A stretch of DNA of 64,000 nucleotides from Streptococcus suis (GCF_002960445.1 NZ_POJD01000142.1:186001-250000), one strand, 5' to 3'. Positions 37,804 to 46,044 are shown, counted from the stretch's first letter. Numbers and translations: made by a program. Notes: generated by a model from the sequence alone, not told the origin.

Positions 37804-38076
37804 TTATTTAGAGAATTTTTGCTCGTGGAATTTCTTCAATACGCCAGCGTTTGAAAGAAGGGCACGAACTGTATCAGATGGTTGTGCACCTTTTGCCAAC
37901 CACTCAAGTACACGCTCTTCTTTAAGAGTTACTGAGTTTTCAGCCAAAAGTGGGTTGTATGTACCAACTGTTTCGATGAAACGACCATCGCGTGGAGCGC
38001 GTGAGTCTGCAACGTTAATACGGTAGAAAGGTTTCTTTTTAGAACCCATACGAGTCAAACGGATTTTTACTGCCAT
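37804..38076 (-). CDS. rpsP: 30S ribosomal protein S16
   Basis: The S16 protein binds 16S rRNA and helps assemble the 30S platform. I place the start at ATG 38076 ([20 protein letters not shown], the invariant N-terminus), giving 90 residues. The open frame extends 20 codons upstream without support, and GAGAA precedes the chosen ATG. Positively charged throughout, with the expected [14 protein letters not shown] segment. Its own promoter is at 38144-38171, and the first gene of the rpsP-khpA operon. Confidence 0.97.
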   Translation of the reverse strand: MAVKIRLTRMGSKKKPFYRINVADSRAPRDGRFIETVGTYNPLLAENSVTLKEERVLEWLAKGAQPSDTVRALLSNAGVLKKFHEQKFSK

Positions 38077-38143
38077 TTTAAAATGTTCTCTTTTCTTTAA
38101 TTTTTTATTCGGTGAAATAGCAGAGCTATTTAGCACATGTTCT

Positions 38144-38171
38144 ATTATAACACACTCTAAGCAGGTGTCAA
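38144..38171 (-). promoter_or_regulatory. rpsP promoter
   Basis: TTGACA (38166-38171), a 16-base spacer ending TGT, and TATAAT (38144-38149) on the minus strand; both hexamers are perfect. From 38172 to 38283 only AT-rich sequence is seen. Confidence 0.9.
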
Positions 38172-38283
38172 GAAAAAAACTTGACAGATATTAAAAAAAT
38201 CCATCCAACTTAAGATTGATTGGAAATAGTATGATTTATTCATATGATTAAAAAGGATTATTTGCTCCTTTTCAGACAAAAAG

Positions 38284-38313
38284 AAAAACCGCTACTCCGA
38301 AGAATAGCGGTTT
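38284..38313 (-). terminator. Original rplJL terminator, now separated from rplL by the IME
   Basis: A nine-pair stem AAACCGCTA/TAGCGGTTT (38286-38294 with 38305-38313) is followed by TTTTTC on the minus strand. In an unoccupied chromosome it would lie about 35 bases after the rplL stop. Here it is about 7.9 kb away. Confidence 0.75.
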
Positions 38314-38338
38314 AATCATGTTTTTAAGCTACTTGAGT

Positions 38339-38365
38339 AGTTACTCGATTATTTAAGAGTAACTG
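38339..38365. other. Attachment site, integrase end of the IME
   Basis: Contains the 18-base core (38348-38365). AGTTACTC (38339-38346) and GAGTAACT (38357-38364) form a perfect 8-base inverted repeat around a 10-base spacer, the form expected for core-type integrase binding sites. Confidence 0.85.
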
Positions 38366-38407
38366 TTGCATTTCTCTCTAAACCCTTACAAATCAAGGTT
38401 TATATAT

Positions 38408-39592
38408 TTAAATTGTATAGTTGGTGGGGTCTTGGTGGGGTCTCAAACCTGATTTAACCAAGTAATTTGTAATATCATTTCCACCTGTTGCTTTCTTGCT
38501 CGCATAGATATGCGAGTAGGTATTCAATGTTGTTGCTTTGTCGACTCGACCCGAGCGAGCTGCGACAAATAGAACATCTTTCCCAAGCTCATTTATCATA
38601 AATGAATCGTGAGAGTGTCTCAAACCTTTTCCAGTGATTGCAGGAACTCCCACAATTTTTGCTTGCCGTTGTAAAATTCTTGTCAGTGTTGTCTTGTGTA
38701 ATGGTACTTCCATTCTAGCAAGAACAAAATCAGAATCCTGATTGTTAACTTGAATTTCTCTCCATGCCTCCAATATTTCAGTAGTCATATCATCAAGTTC
38801 AATAAACCTCATTCCAGATTCCGTCTTGGTGCGTTCTTTACGAACATAGCTTCCATTGCCCAAATCTTCCAAGGTTGATTGAACATGTAGCAGTTTCTTA
38901 GACAAATCAATATCCGACCAAATCAGACTTAATCCTTCTGATACTCGAAGACCTGTCATAAAGTAGAGCCACACTATCATATGTTTGTACCGTCCGTCAT
39001 AGGTGGTTACATCAAATGAAGAGACAATTTTTTGAAAATCTTCAAATGTCCAAAATTCTGTTTGGCTACGCTCTCCTTTAATATTATCTAATTTCCCACA
39101 CGGGAAATCATCTATATATTCCAATCGTTCTGCATAGCCCAAAACTTTCTTGAATCGGCTCCATACACCTCTAGCATAGTTCGGAGAAAAATTTTCTTGA
39201 AGATAGATTCGGAATCTTTCACAATCCCTGACTGTAATATCAACTAACTTCTTTTTCGGAAACCGTTTCTTGCATAAGTCAAAAGCTGGTTGAGCTGTCC
39301 TGTAGGTAGAGCCTTGAACAATTTTGGAATAATAAGGAAGAAAGACCTCGTCCATAAATTCCACAAATGTCAAATCGCATTCTTTTGCTTCAGCAAGTTT
39401 ATTATACTCAACACGGATTCGACATAGCTCATCAAAAGCCTGTTTTTCAGACTTAAACGGATTTCCGTTCTTATCCTTATAACTTTTAACACGTCTCCGT
39501 TTGCCTGTGATTGGGTCTTTTGAAAATTCTGTTTGGTAATAGATATTACCGTTTTTGTCTTTAGAAACACCTTTATATTTATTATTAGCCAT
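38408..39592 (-). CDS. int: Tyrosine integrase of the rplL IME
   Basis: A site-specific recombinase of 394 residues from ATG 39592 (MANNKYKGVSK), preceded by AAAGGAG; the frame is open to 39628, inside the DUF3173 gene. It has an N-terminal arm-binding domain (GNIYYQTEFSKDPITGKRRR), a core-binding SAM-like domain and a C-terminal catalytic domain. Catalytic Arg is in MTGLRVSEG, box II reads KGLRHSH (Lys where His is usual), the later His position is Arg (SGRVDKATT), and the nucleophile Tyr is in LNTYSHIY. The 3' end of the gene contains the tandem arm-type repeats. It should catalyse integration and excision at the 18-base core. Confidence 0.9.
   Translation of the reverse strand: MANNKYKGVSKDKNGNIYYQTEFSKDPITGKRRRVKSYKDKNGNPFKSEKQAFDELCRIRVEYNKLAEAKECDLTFVEFMDEVFLPYYSKIVQGSTYRTAQPAFDLCKKRFPKKKLVDITVRDCERFRIYLQENFSPNYARGVWSRFKKVLGYAERLEYIDDFPCGKLDNIKGERSQTEFWTFEDFQKIVSSFDVTTYDGRYKHMIVWLYFMTGLRVSEGLSLIWSDIDLSKKLLHVQSTLEDLGNGSYVRKERTKTESGMRFIELDDMTTEILEAWREIQVNNQDSDFVLARMEVPLHKTTLTRILQRQAKIVGVPAITGKGLRHSHDSFMINELGKDVLFVAARSGRVDKATTLNTYSHIYASKKATGGNDITNYLVKSGLRPHQDPTNYTI
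38421..38441 (+). repeat. Tandem 11-bp repeats, integrase end
   Basis: Two copies of TTGGTGGGGT with an 11-base period overlap the last codons of the integrase gene. The same pair in the same orientation occurs at 46159-46179 at the other end, as expected for integrase arm sites. Confidence 0.8.
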
Positions 39593-39851
39593 TAGCTTCA
39601 AGCTCCTTTCCGTTGAAAGGCAACTCAAAGCCCAGCATTTCTTCTACTATATAAGCAGGTGCTAGGTTCAATCTCACATTGTCAAAGGGCGATTGGGTTA
39701 ATTTTACCATATTATCCGAAGTTGCGCTAGTTTCAATGAATAATTGAACAGCAATTGCCTTTGCTTGTCTAATAATGTCTCTAGCCGTATGTTCTGGAAA
39801 TCCTAAATTCATTAAATCTTTATGATTAACTGTCTGCTTCTTCATTCTCAA
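39585..39851 (-). CDS. DUF3173 family protein (probable excision/control factor)
   Basis: An 88-residue protein with LMNLGFPEHTARDIIRQAKAIAV near the N-terminus and LNLAPAYIVEEMLGFEL near the end, a pattern I recognise as DUF3173. This family is found next to integrases of streptococcal ICEs and IMEs and is thought to act like an excisionase or DNA-binding accessory protein. The gene overlaps rep by 26 bases and int by 8 bases, so rep, this gene and int are coupled. Function in this element is inferred from position. Confidence 0.75.
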   Translation of the reverse strand: MRMKKQTVNHKDLMNLGFPEHTARDIIRQAKAIAVQLFIETSATSDNMVKLTQSPFDNVRLNLAPAYIVEEMLGFELPFNGKELEANG

Positions 39852-40692
39852 AATCTTCTTTTATATTTTTACTTCTGATTTTACTCTTTATCACTGTCTC
39901 TGGACTTGTTTCTTGAAGGAGTTCATTCTGGTCGTTTTCCTTTAGATTATAGATTGAGACTGTAGGGGAAAATTTTTGTGTTTCAATGTCTATCTCCCCT
40001 GAAATGAATGCGGGAGTAAAGTCCGCTAAATCTTGGTCTGAGAGATTTAAAAAGTCTACCTCAGGTTGTTTCAATCCACGACTAACAAAATAGCGCGGCT
40101 GTTTGTAACCTGTTGGGATTGCCATCAGGTCTTTGGTTATGTACTTGGAAATATAGTTCGCTGTCTTGGCTCGGTCTTGTATGTGAGATACGGTACTAAA
40201 TCCATTTTTCCAAGTTGGTGCATTGTAAATTTGAAGGCCACCTTTTTTAATGAGCCGATTCGTTTTCGGATTTCTAGCCTCAGCTAGTGGTGGATTAAAT
40301 CCTTTCGTGATACCGTGGAAATGGATCCGTCCACTCTTATGTAGCTCTGCCACAAAGATGTAGTCGAATTTTCCATACGTTTCACGTTGATACTTGAGCC
40401 ATGCTCTCAGCCTCTGCTTGGCATAAGGATAATCTCTAGAATCAACTTTTTCATCGTTAAATGTTAGTGTCCAAAAGAGGTCAAAATCATTAGATTGGCA
40501 ATAGTAACGAATTTTCCGTCTAATTTTCTGTGCTTGCTGGTACTGATAGATTTCTTCCTCGTCTGGGTCTCGGACTTTTGGCTCAATATTTTTTACTGTA
40601 GGTGGTCTTGGCTTTTTCTTGATTTTTTGATACTTGATAATCTCCACATGGTCTGGGAATCTTATCCTTTTCGCGTTGTACTCTTCTGACAA
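39826..40692 (-). CDS. HUH endonuclease: rolling-circle Rep / mobilization relaxase
   Basis: A 288-residue protein with the three rolling-circle motifs: FWTLTFND (motif 1, about 73-80), the HUH metal motif RIHFHGITKGF (His124 and His126) and YISKYITK, with catalytic-tyrosine candidates Tyr180 and Tyr184. In streptococcal IMEs such Rep-like proteins nick the element's origin and drive either replication of the excised circle or conjugal transfer. The charged N-terminus (1-60) and the acidic C-terminus are not assigned. A 10-pair hairpin at 40742-40771, some 50 bases upstream of the ATG, is a candidate nick site. It is partnered by the FtsK-like ATPase upstream. Confidence 0.82.
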   Translation of the reverse strand: MSEEYNAKRIRFPDHVEIIKYQKIKKKPRPPTVKNIEPKVRDPDEEEIYQYQQAQKIRRKIRYYCQSNDFDLFWTLTFNDEKVDSRDYPYAKQRLRAWLKYQRETYGKFDYIFVAELHKSGRIHFHGITKGFNPPLAEARNPKTNRLIKKGGLQIYNAPTWKNGFSTVSHIQDRAKTANYISKYITKDLMAIPTGYKQPRYFVSRGLKQPEVDFLNLSDQDLADFTPAFISGEIDIETQKFSPTVSIYNLKENDQNELLQETSPETVIKSKIRSKNIKEDFENEEADS

Positions 40693-40741
40693 GTCATAAT
40701 GACCCGCCTTTCATATAGTTACTTGTTTTTTTTCAGCCTAT

Positions 40742-40771
40742 CTTGGCTGTCTGTCAAGTAGGACAGCCAAG
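40742..40771. other. Perfect 10-bp hairpin upstream of rep: candidate nick site (dso/oriT)
   Basis: CTTGGCTGTC and GACAGCCAAG flank a 10-base loop TGTCAAGTAG. There is no T-run on either side, so it is not a good terminator. Its location just upstream of an HUH Rep gene is where origins of this class are often found. Confidence 0.5.
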
Positions 40772-40777
40772 AATCCT

Positions 40778-42214
40778 CTAGTTGTTTTGAGTTTCGGAAC
40801 GGTGCATGCACCGTTCCGATTTCAATACACGTAGGGCGCCTTTGAATGGCAACTGTCTGTCATTATAATAAGGTGTTTTAAAGACTATTGGGTGTTCCAA
40901 ACCTAAGCCATCTAGGAAGACGACACCCTCATATAATGTACTATCTGCACTAGGCAAATCATTTTTACTAACGTTAAAAATTTCAGTTGCCTGTGATTGG
41001 CTGATACGCCCCAAAGCTATCCTAAGTCCAAGTGAATCCCGTGCCTCACTTGGTAAAATGGAAGTCGGTATCATCTGCCCAGATACGATAACAAAGATAG
41101 AAGCCTGACGACCCTTGACGATTAAACTCATCAATTTGGCATAAAATTGAGGATACAATCTTTCTGCAGGCTTTCTCAGTTTGTCTTCAGCCTGTATTGT
41201 TGTGACCAATGCTAAGTACTCATCAATAACAAGTAGAATTTGTCCCTTATGGAATTTCTCATTGTGTGTCAAGTCTTCCTCGCTATCAACATCAGCTGTT
41301 AAATCTTTATATCTCTGATTCATCAGTTCTTCTAGTGTTGAAATCATTGAAAATGCTTCATCCCCTGTCACTGCAACATCTCCGATTATTGACATGGCTT
41401 GGCTGAGATAAGCACCTTTACCATCAATGGTAAAGATTTGGTTTTTCTTATTATTGATGAGAAAGGCAAGACTGAGGTACTTTAATAGTGAACTTTTACC
41501 AGAACTTGTCGGACCGACTACAAGCCCCATTGGTTGCTTAGTCGTCCAGTTCAATCGCTCTGTTAATCTGATATTCAGTTCCTCAGATTCCTTGAAATCT
41601 TCTCGCCCTTTGATATGGAGTGCTTTATCTGGCTGATGAGATTGTATGATTTTGACAAAGCCATCTCCTACATGGTATTGCTCTAAAAACCATTTGTCCC
41701 TCGTTTCTTTTACAAAATAGCTAAGTAATGCCTGCGGAATTTCCTCAGCTCTGTATTTTGTAACGTGCCCCCCTTGATAAAGGGTCACAATTGTCATACC
41801 TGATTCCAAGTAATACTCCCAACGGATTGACTGAGTGCTATCAATATCAGACTTGTGTTTGCGGAGTATATCGCTTTCTTCAGAAAAATCTTTTAATAAA
41901 GTAGCTATTTTCCATTTTTCAAAGGGAGAAAAACGAGAATGTAACCAAATCCAAAGTATGGATAAGACCACTTCAATAGTTAGAATAATAGCTGTGATGT
42001 TCATTACTTGCCAGTTGACTTGGGAATTGTTCCAGTAGGAAGTCATCGTAGCAATGAATCCTATTATGAACTGGCCGACTAGGCATATTCCACCTATAAG
42101 AAAGACTCGATTTCTCCGTTGCGCTTTCGTTCTGCTGACTTTTATGTGAGTGACCTGCTGATTTCTGATACCAAACAGGCTCAACCATTCTTTTAGTAGT
42201 TGTTGTAGAGTCAT
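40778..42214 (-). CDS. FtsK/SpoIIIE-type coupling ATPase (TcpA-like)
   Basis: A membrane-bound DNA-pumping ATPase of 478 residues. Two hydrophobic segments lie near the N-terminus (about 37-57 and 71-91). The ATPase domain has Walker A GPTSSGKSS at 234-242 and Walker B ILLVIDEYLAL, and the C-terminal part resembles the TcpA group that links nicked DNA to a conjugation channel. The N-terminal HTH or cytoplasmic region is short compared with SpoIIIE. It is transcribed with the 141-residue gene upstream and sits before rep. In an element lacking secretion genes it probably docks the Rep-DNA complex to a helper ICE. Confidence 0.85.
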   Translation of the reverse strand: MTLQQLLKEWLSLFGIRNQQVTHIKVSRTKAQRRNRVFLIGGICLVGQFIIGFIATMTSYWNNSQVNWQVMNITAIILTIEVVLSILWIWLHSRFSPFEKWKIATLLKDFSEESDILRKHKSDIDSTQSIRWEYYLESGMTIVTLYQGGHVTKYRAEEIPQALLSYFVKETRDKWFLEQYHVGDGFVKIIQSHQPDKALHIKGREDFKESEELNIRLTERLNWTTKQPMGLVVGPTSSGKSSLLKYLSLAFLINNKKNQIFTIDGKGAYLSQAMSIIGDVAVTGDEAFSMISTLEELMNQRYKDLTADVDSEEDLTHNEKFHKGQILLVIDEYLALVTTIQAEDKLRKPAERLYPQFYAKLMSLIVKGRQASIFVIVSGQMIPTSILPSEARDSLGLRIALGRISQSQATEIFNVSKNDLPSADSTLYEGVVFLDGLGLEHPIVFKTPYYNDRQLPFKGALRVLKSERCMHRSETQNN

Positions 42215-42276
42215 TAGTGACCCTCATTTCTTCTTTTAACTTAAAACCCACCCCTATCCCGTTAATCCTATAGTTG

Positions 42277-42702
42277 TTATTTAGCCTGAGTTTGTGCCAC
42301 CTTGAGCTGGTTGATAATCAGTTTGAGACCACCCCAACTTCCAGAATTTCCACGACTAACCCATTTAAGTGCTACCTCTGATTGTCGCACATCCAGAAGT
42401 TTTCCAACCAATTCTTGAACATTGACCTGAGCCATAGTTGCTTTATCAGGAGAGATGAACTCAACAGTAATTGGTGTAATAGTATCCGTTTCGATACCTT
42501 GGCTTTTCAGGAGTTGATAGGTTTTGTAGTCAATTCCAGTAATGACAATTTTTGCGATAGAATTCTCTATTGCATTTCCTTGCGCATCTCGTTCTTGGCT
42601 AATACGGGCGCCTGTAACAACGATAGCGTCAGGTGCAGAAACTGCAGATACAGGAAAACGAAGTTCTCCAAGTTTTGTTGAATTTAATGAAATTTTACTC
42701 AT
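42277..42702 (-). CDS. Conserved IME protein of unknown function (141 residues)
   Basis: Starts at ATG 42702 with an AGAGGTATAG ribosome site. The protein is rich in beta-strand-type sequence: LGELRFPVSAVSAPDAIVVTG, then a charged turn and KIVITGIDYKTYQLLKSQG. It has no membrane segment and no catalytic motif. I do not recognise the family. It is the first gene of the FtsK-Rep-DUF3173-Int transcript, 62 bases before the ATPase gene. An accessory role in mobilization or DNA processing is possible but unsupported beyond position. Confidence 0.6.
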   Translation of the reverse strand: MSKISLNSTKLGELRFPVSAVSAPDAIVVTGARISQERDAQGNAIENSIAKIVITGIDYKTYQLLKSQGIETDTITPITVEFISPDKATMAQVNVQELVGKLLDVRQSEVALKWVSRGNSGSWGGLKLIINQLKVAQTQAK

Positions 42703-42826
42703 TTTCTATACCTCTAAAATATTCTTCTATTGTCTTCTGTCAATAGTACCAGTTTTGTTGAATGCAAAAAACCAATACTTGAATTTGAGATATTTTCATT
42801 TTGGAAAATTCTCTTTTCAATTGTAT

Positions 42827-42899
42827 TGGTTTGCTTACTTATGGTGTGCCTACTAAATTTGAGCTACTAAGAGGGCTGACTATGGTTTGGCTAACTAAG
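42827..42899 (+). repeat. Four imperfect iteron-like repeats in the IME leader region
   Basis: Variants of TGGTTTGCCTACTAAG occur at 42827, 42842, 42858 and 42883. They lie between a strong minus-strand promoter and the first mobilization gene. Nearby are an 8-base inverted repeat ACCAATAC/GTATTGGT (42771-42778, 42823-42830) and two TGATTCAC copies. Possible origin or operator. Confidence 0.55.
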
Positions 42900-42966
42900 A
42901 GGAGCTACAAATCTGATTCACATAAAGGGTTGATTTATTTGATTCACTAATTTTATTTATATAATT

Positions 42967-42995
42967 AGTATAACATATTTACTTAAATTTGTCAA
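42967..42995 (-). promoter_or_regulatory. Promoter of the IME mobilization module
   Basis: TTGACA (42990-42995), 17 bases ending TGT, and TATACT (42967-42972) on the minus strand. It implies an untranslated leader of about 260 bases (42703-42960) that contains the iteron-like repeats and no supported gene. Confidence 0.85.
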
Positions 42996-43013
42996 GGGGG
43001 TATGGCAGACATG

Positions 43014-43037
43014 AAAAAAAGAGGCTGTTTCGCCTCT
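43014..43037 (-). terminator. Terminator after the restriction-modification gene
   Basis: AGAGGC/GCCTCT stem (43020-43025 with 43032-43037) followed by seven T on the minus strand. Confidence 0.8.
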
Positions 43038-43043
43038 ATAGTT

Positions 43044-45830
43044 CTATTTAGATTTAGTCAGCTCCTCATACATCTCAAAGAGTCTTGCCACGGTCTCACT
43101 TTCGGTCAACCATGTTTTCTTGCCATCGACTTCTTTGGTCATGCCGTAGGCTCTCATAACTGCCTTGTCGTTTTCTTGGTGGGCTTTGACTAGGGCTGGT
43201 GGCATAGCTACATCGTCATAGAGGTCAGCTAGGCTATTAGTAGGAAACTGAGCTCTTGCTTCTAAAATGCCTTGAGCAGTTTTTTCAATGGCTTGTCGGT
43301 CTTGGTCGAATAAGGTCAGCCACGGGAAGTTATTGTAAACAGCTGGGGTGTAACGATACCTATCTTCTAACCGTCCAGCAACAGTTCGCATCCATGCCAT
43401 ATGCACATTTGAAGTCAAGACACCAAATATGTATAGTGAGGTTTCTGGTATCATATACAATAGGTTGCTAACGATAATATCCTTACTTAAAAGACCTATT
43501 GGAATGTATCGTCGGCGTTCAGAAGAAACCTCTGGAACAGCGATATAGTCCACTTCAGGTTGACGGATTTGAGTAAAGAGCTGAGGAGTTAGAGCCTGCT
43601 CTTGGACAGACTTGGTCGGGCTTGCCTGCCTCATCTCACGTACAGCTTGAAGCCTCTCTAGAAGTTCAGGCACTTTCCTGATAAGAGCTGGGTCAGCATT
43701 CATCAACCAGAAGCAATAACGTTCTTTCTTATTTATCAATTCGTTTGAACCCATATACGGTCGAATAAGTGTAGCAAGCTCTGGATATTTCGCTAGAAGT
43801 TCAGCCTTTTCATTGGCCGACAAGATGAGATTACCACCATCTGTCGGCTGACTTCCCTTTGTCATAATTGGCATGACAGGGTTGAGTGGCTTGCCACGAG
43901 ACTGGATAAAGTAGTTGTCTCCCTTAACCAGATAGGCATTGATATTGTCACAAAACTCTAGTGTATCAGCACCAAACAACAGCTTGTTTTTCTTGGTTTT
44001 ATAGGCTGAAAAACCAATAATAACAACCGAAACCCCAGCTTTCTCCTTAGCCTCACTTGTCCATTTAAAGGACTGGTAGGCAAACTGGATTTCAACACCC
44101 TTGGAAAAGAGGTATTCCCAAAGCGTTCTGACTGCTTCGCCTTGGACTATGGAGTTGGTAGAAACAAATGCTGTTGTGATTTGGGTTCCCTGCATAAGAG
44201 TTGTCGCCTTAGCAAACCAAGCCGTTACAAAATCTAATTTTCCATGTTTCTTATGGTCGTTAAAGGCAAGTGCCAATCCCTCTTTTTGTTCCTTGGTTTG
44301 CCATTGGTGCCCAACAAACGGCGGATTTCCGATGATGTAGCTGAGTCTGTCTTTATCTACAACCATCTCCCAGTCTGTTGTCAGAGCATTACCGTGGACA
44401 ATATTGGTATAGGATTTCAAAGGCAGAAAGTCCAGCTCGGCATAGACGATTTCTTTGGTTACTTCAAGCATTTGGCTTTCAGCAATCCAAAGAGCCGTCT
44501 TGGCTACTGACACAGCAAAGTCGTTGATTTCTATACCGTAGAACTGATTGAGTTTAACCTTGACCAAGTCCAACTCCTCAACGTCTAGTCTGACCGTATC
44601 GCCCATATAGAGTTTGATAGCTTCATTTTCCAAACGACGGAGGGAGATATAGGTTTCTGTCAAGAAGTTTCCAGAACCGCAAGCAGGGTCAAAAAAGGTC
44701 AAGGTAGACAGTTTATTTTGAAACTGTTTCGCCTTCTGCTCAACAGTTGACTTTTGCTTAAAAGACTTGATATCATTAAGTTCATCACGCAAATCATCAA
44801 GAAAAAGTGGGTCAATGACCTTATGGATATTTTCGATTGAAGTATAGTGCATACCGCCAGAACGACGAGTTTCTGGGTTAAGGGTACTTTCAAAAACTGA
44901 TCCAAAAATAGTCGGACTAATATCAGACCAGTCAAAATGTGAGCTGGCGTGTTCTAGTATAAGCTCACGCAAGTCTTCCGTAAAGTTGGGGATTTCAATC
45001 CCTTTTTCTGAGAACATACCGCCATTAACATAGGGAAAGGCACTCAGTTTATCATCAAGATAGGGGTCACGTTCCTCAATCGGTGTGTCCAGTACCTCAA
45101 AAAGCTGAATCAAGCCAGTTCGGAAAAAACGAGGTGGAAATTGAGCCAGATAATCATGGAAAGCCAGCTTATGTCCGAAAAGACCACTATCTTCTGCGTA
45201 AAAACAGAATACCAAACGGACAATCAACTGATTAATAGCGTGCAAACTTTCATGACTTTCCGGATTTTTGTATTGTTTCAGAAGACCGTCATAGATTTCT
45301 CCAACAATCACACCAGCCTGCATGGAAATAGCCATTTCACGTTCAAGATGTTCATTGGTCTTGTCAATCAAGAACTCCAAACGATAGCTTTCCTCAGCCA
45401 AATCTTCCAGTTTGATAACCGTCGCCTCAGCATTGGGCTGTTCCATATCATAAACATAAAATTCTTTGAAATTACAAGTCACAATCCAGCGTGGCCGCTT
45501 GGAATAGGGCAAACTTGCCGAATAACGTTGTGCCTGACGAAAAGGCGTTAAGTAGGTACCATCTGACTGTTTGATTGCCTTATTTAGGTCTTTATGTCTT
45601 CCTTTCTGCTCAATCAATACATTCGTTTTCTCTATATAACCATCAATAAAACTTGTATGGTCAAGCATAACCTTATCTTCAAAAGTAATATAGGTTGTAG
45701 GGTTTTCAATACCATAGACTGACCCTAACAAATCTAGCCAAAAGGACTGACTATCCTGTCGTTCATTACCACGACCAGACCAACGTTTAATAAATTCTTT
45801 AGCTTGTTTTTTCTGCTCCCTGATATTCAT
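43044..45830 (-). CDS. MmeI-like type IIL restriction-modification enzyme (single chain)
   Basis: A 928-residue fusion of endonuclease, methyltransferase and specificity domains; length and order match the MmeI family. N-terminal PD-(D/E)xK nuclease: Asp63 in FIDGYI, then Glu74 and Lys76 in LIEQKG. The central SAM-dependent adenine methyltransferase has motif I FDPACGSGNF (381-389) and motif IV NPPF (502-505). A target-recognition region fills the C-terminal third. Such enzymes cut unmodified DNA at a distance from the site while methylating one strand of self DNA for protection. The start is ATG 45830, with GGAG upstream; a TTG at 45842 is in frame. It lies alone at the rplL end of the IME as defence cargo. 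Catalytic residues are intact. Confidence 0.88.
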   Translation of the reverse strand: MNIREQKKQAKEFIKRWSGRGNERQDSQSFWLDLLGSVYGIENPTTYITFEDKVMLDHTSFIDGYIEKTNVLIEQKGRHKDLNKAIKQSDGTYLTPFRQAQRYSASLPYSKRPRWIVTCNFKEFYVYDMEQPNAEATVIKLEDLAEESYRLEFLIDKTNEHLEREMAISMQAGVIVGEIYDGLLKQYKNPESHESLHAINQLIVRLVFCFYAEDSGLFGHKLAFHDYLAQFPPRFFRTGLIQLFEVLDTPIEERDPYLDDKLSAFPYVNGGMFSEKGIEIPNFTEDLRELILEHASSHFDWSDISPTIFGSVFESTLNPETRRSGGMHYTSIENIHKVIDPLFLDDLRDELNDIKSFKQKSTVEQKAKQFQNKLSTLTFFDPACGSGNFLTETYISLRRLENEAIKLYMGDTVRLDVEELDLVKVKLNQFYGIEINDFAVSVAKTALWIAESQMLEVTKEIVYAELDFLPLKSYTNIVHGNALTTDWEMVVDKDRLSYIIGNPPFVGHQWQTKEQKEGLALAFNDHKKHGKLDFVTAWFAKATTLMQGTQITTAFVSTNSIVQGEAVRTLWEYLFSKGVEIQFAYQSFKWTSEAKEKAGVSVVIIGFSAYKTKKNKLLFGADTLEFCDNINAYLVKGDNYFIQSRGKPLNPVMPIMTKGSQPTDGGNLILSANEKAELLAKYPELATLIRPYMGSNELINKKERYCFWLMNADPALIRKVPELLERLQAVREMRQASPTKSVQEQALTPQLFTQIRQPEVDYIAVPEVSSERRRYIPIGLLSKDIIVSNLLYMIPETSLYIFGVLTSNVHMAWMRTVAGRLEDRYRYTPAVYNNFPWLTLFDQDRQAIEKTAQGILEARAQFPTNSLADLYDDVAMPPALVKAHQENDKAVMRAYGMTKEVDGKKTWLTESETVARLFEMYEELTKSK

Positions 45831-45863
45831 GATACGCTCCAAACCGTTAATCTCTTAACACTT

Positions 45864-45872
45864 ATTATATCA
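45864..45872 (-). promoter_or_regulatory. Extended -10 directly before the restriction-modification gene
   Basis: TGATATAAT on the minus strand lies about 33 bases before the ATG and downstream of a terminator hairpin. No clear -35. Confidence 0.5.
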
Positions 45873-45882
45873 GATTATAGAC

Positions 45883-45912
45883 AAAAAAAAGAGACCTTTT
45901 ACAGCCTCTCTT
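45883..45912 (-). terminator. Terminator or attenuator in the leader of the restriction-modification gene
   Basis: AAGAGA/TCTCTT stem (45907-45912 with 45889-45894) with a 12-base loop runs into eight T on the minus strand. It lies between a consensus promoter (46017-46044) and the enzyme gene. Confidence 0.6.
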
Positions 45913-45934
45913 GTTCAAAAACTTATCCTAAAGA

Positions 45935-46003
45935 TTATATACATAATCTTTTTTTCGGGGATTCCCCCGTTCCCTTTTCATTTGTGAATCTTATTCTTAT
46001 CAT
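45935..46003 (-). CDS. Putative 22-residue leader peptide upstream of the restriction-modification gene
   Basis: An ATG at 46003, ten or so bases after the predicted transcription start, opens a 22-codon frame ending at 45935. The peptide is basic (starts MIRIRF, ends KKRLCI). The 3' part of the frame can fold into AAGATTAT/ATAATCTT. The ribosome site is weak. It is too short to recognise, and may be a leader peptide, a control RNA or coincidence. Confidence 0.3.
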   Translation of the reverse strand: MIRIRFTNEKGTGESPKKRLCI

Positions 46004-46016
46004 CTACCCTAATTAA

Positions 46017-46044
46017 ATATTAACCATTTTTCCCAAATTGTCAA
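46017..46044 (-). promoter_or_regulatory. Promoter of the short leader transcript
   Basis: TTGACA (46039-46044), 16 bases, TAATAT (46017-46022) on the minus strand. The predicted transcript meets a terminator at 45883-45912. Between 46045 and 46137 there is only a small hairpin GGCTTAT/ATAAGCC near 46113-46130. Confidence 0.65.

Noticed and set aside
41973..42251. A 92-codon minus-strand frame across the start of the FtsK-like gene
   Set aside because: Shadow of the ATPase gene in another frame; no supporting ribosome site.
42382..42681. A 99-codon plus-strand frame antisense to the 141-residue IME gene
   Set aside because: No ribosome site or promoter; the minus-strand gene is better supported by its ribosome site and by its position in the transcript.
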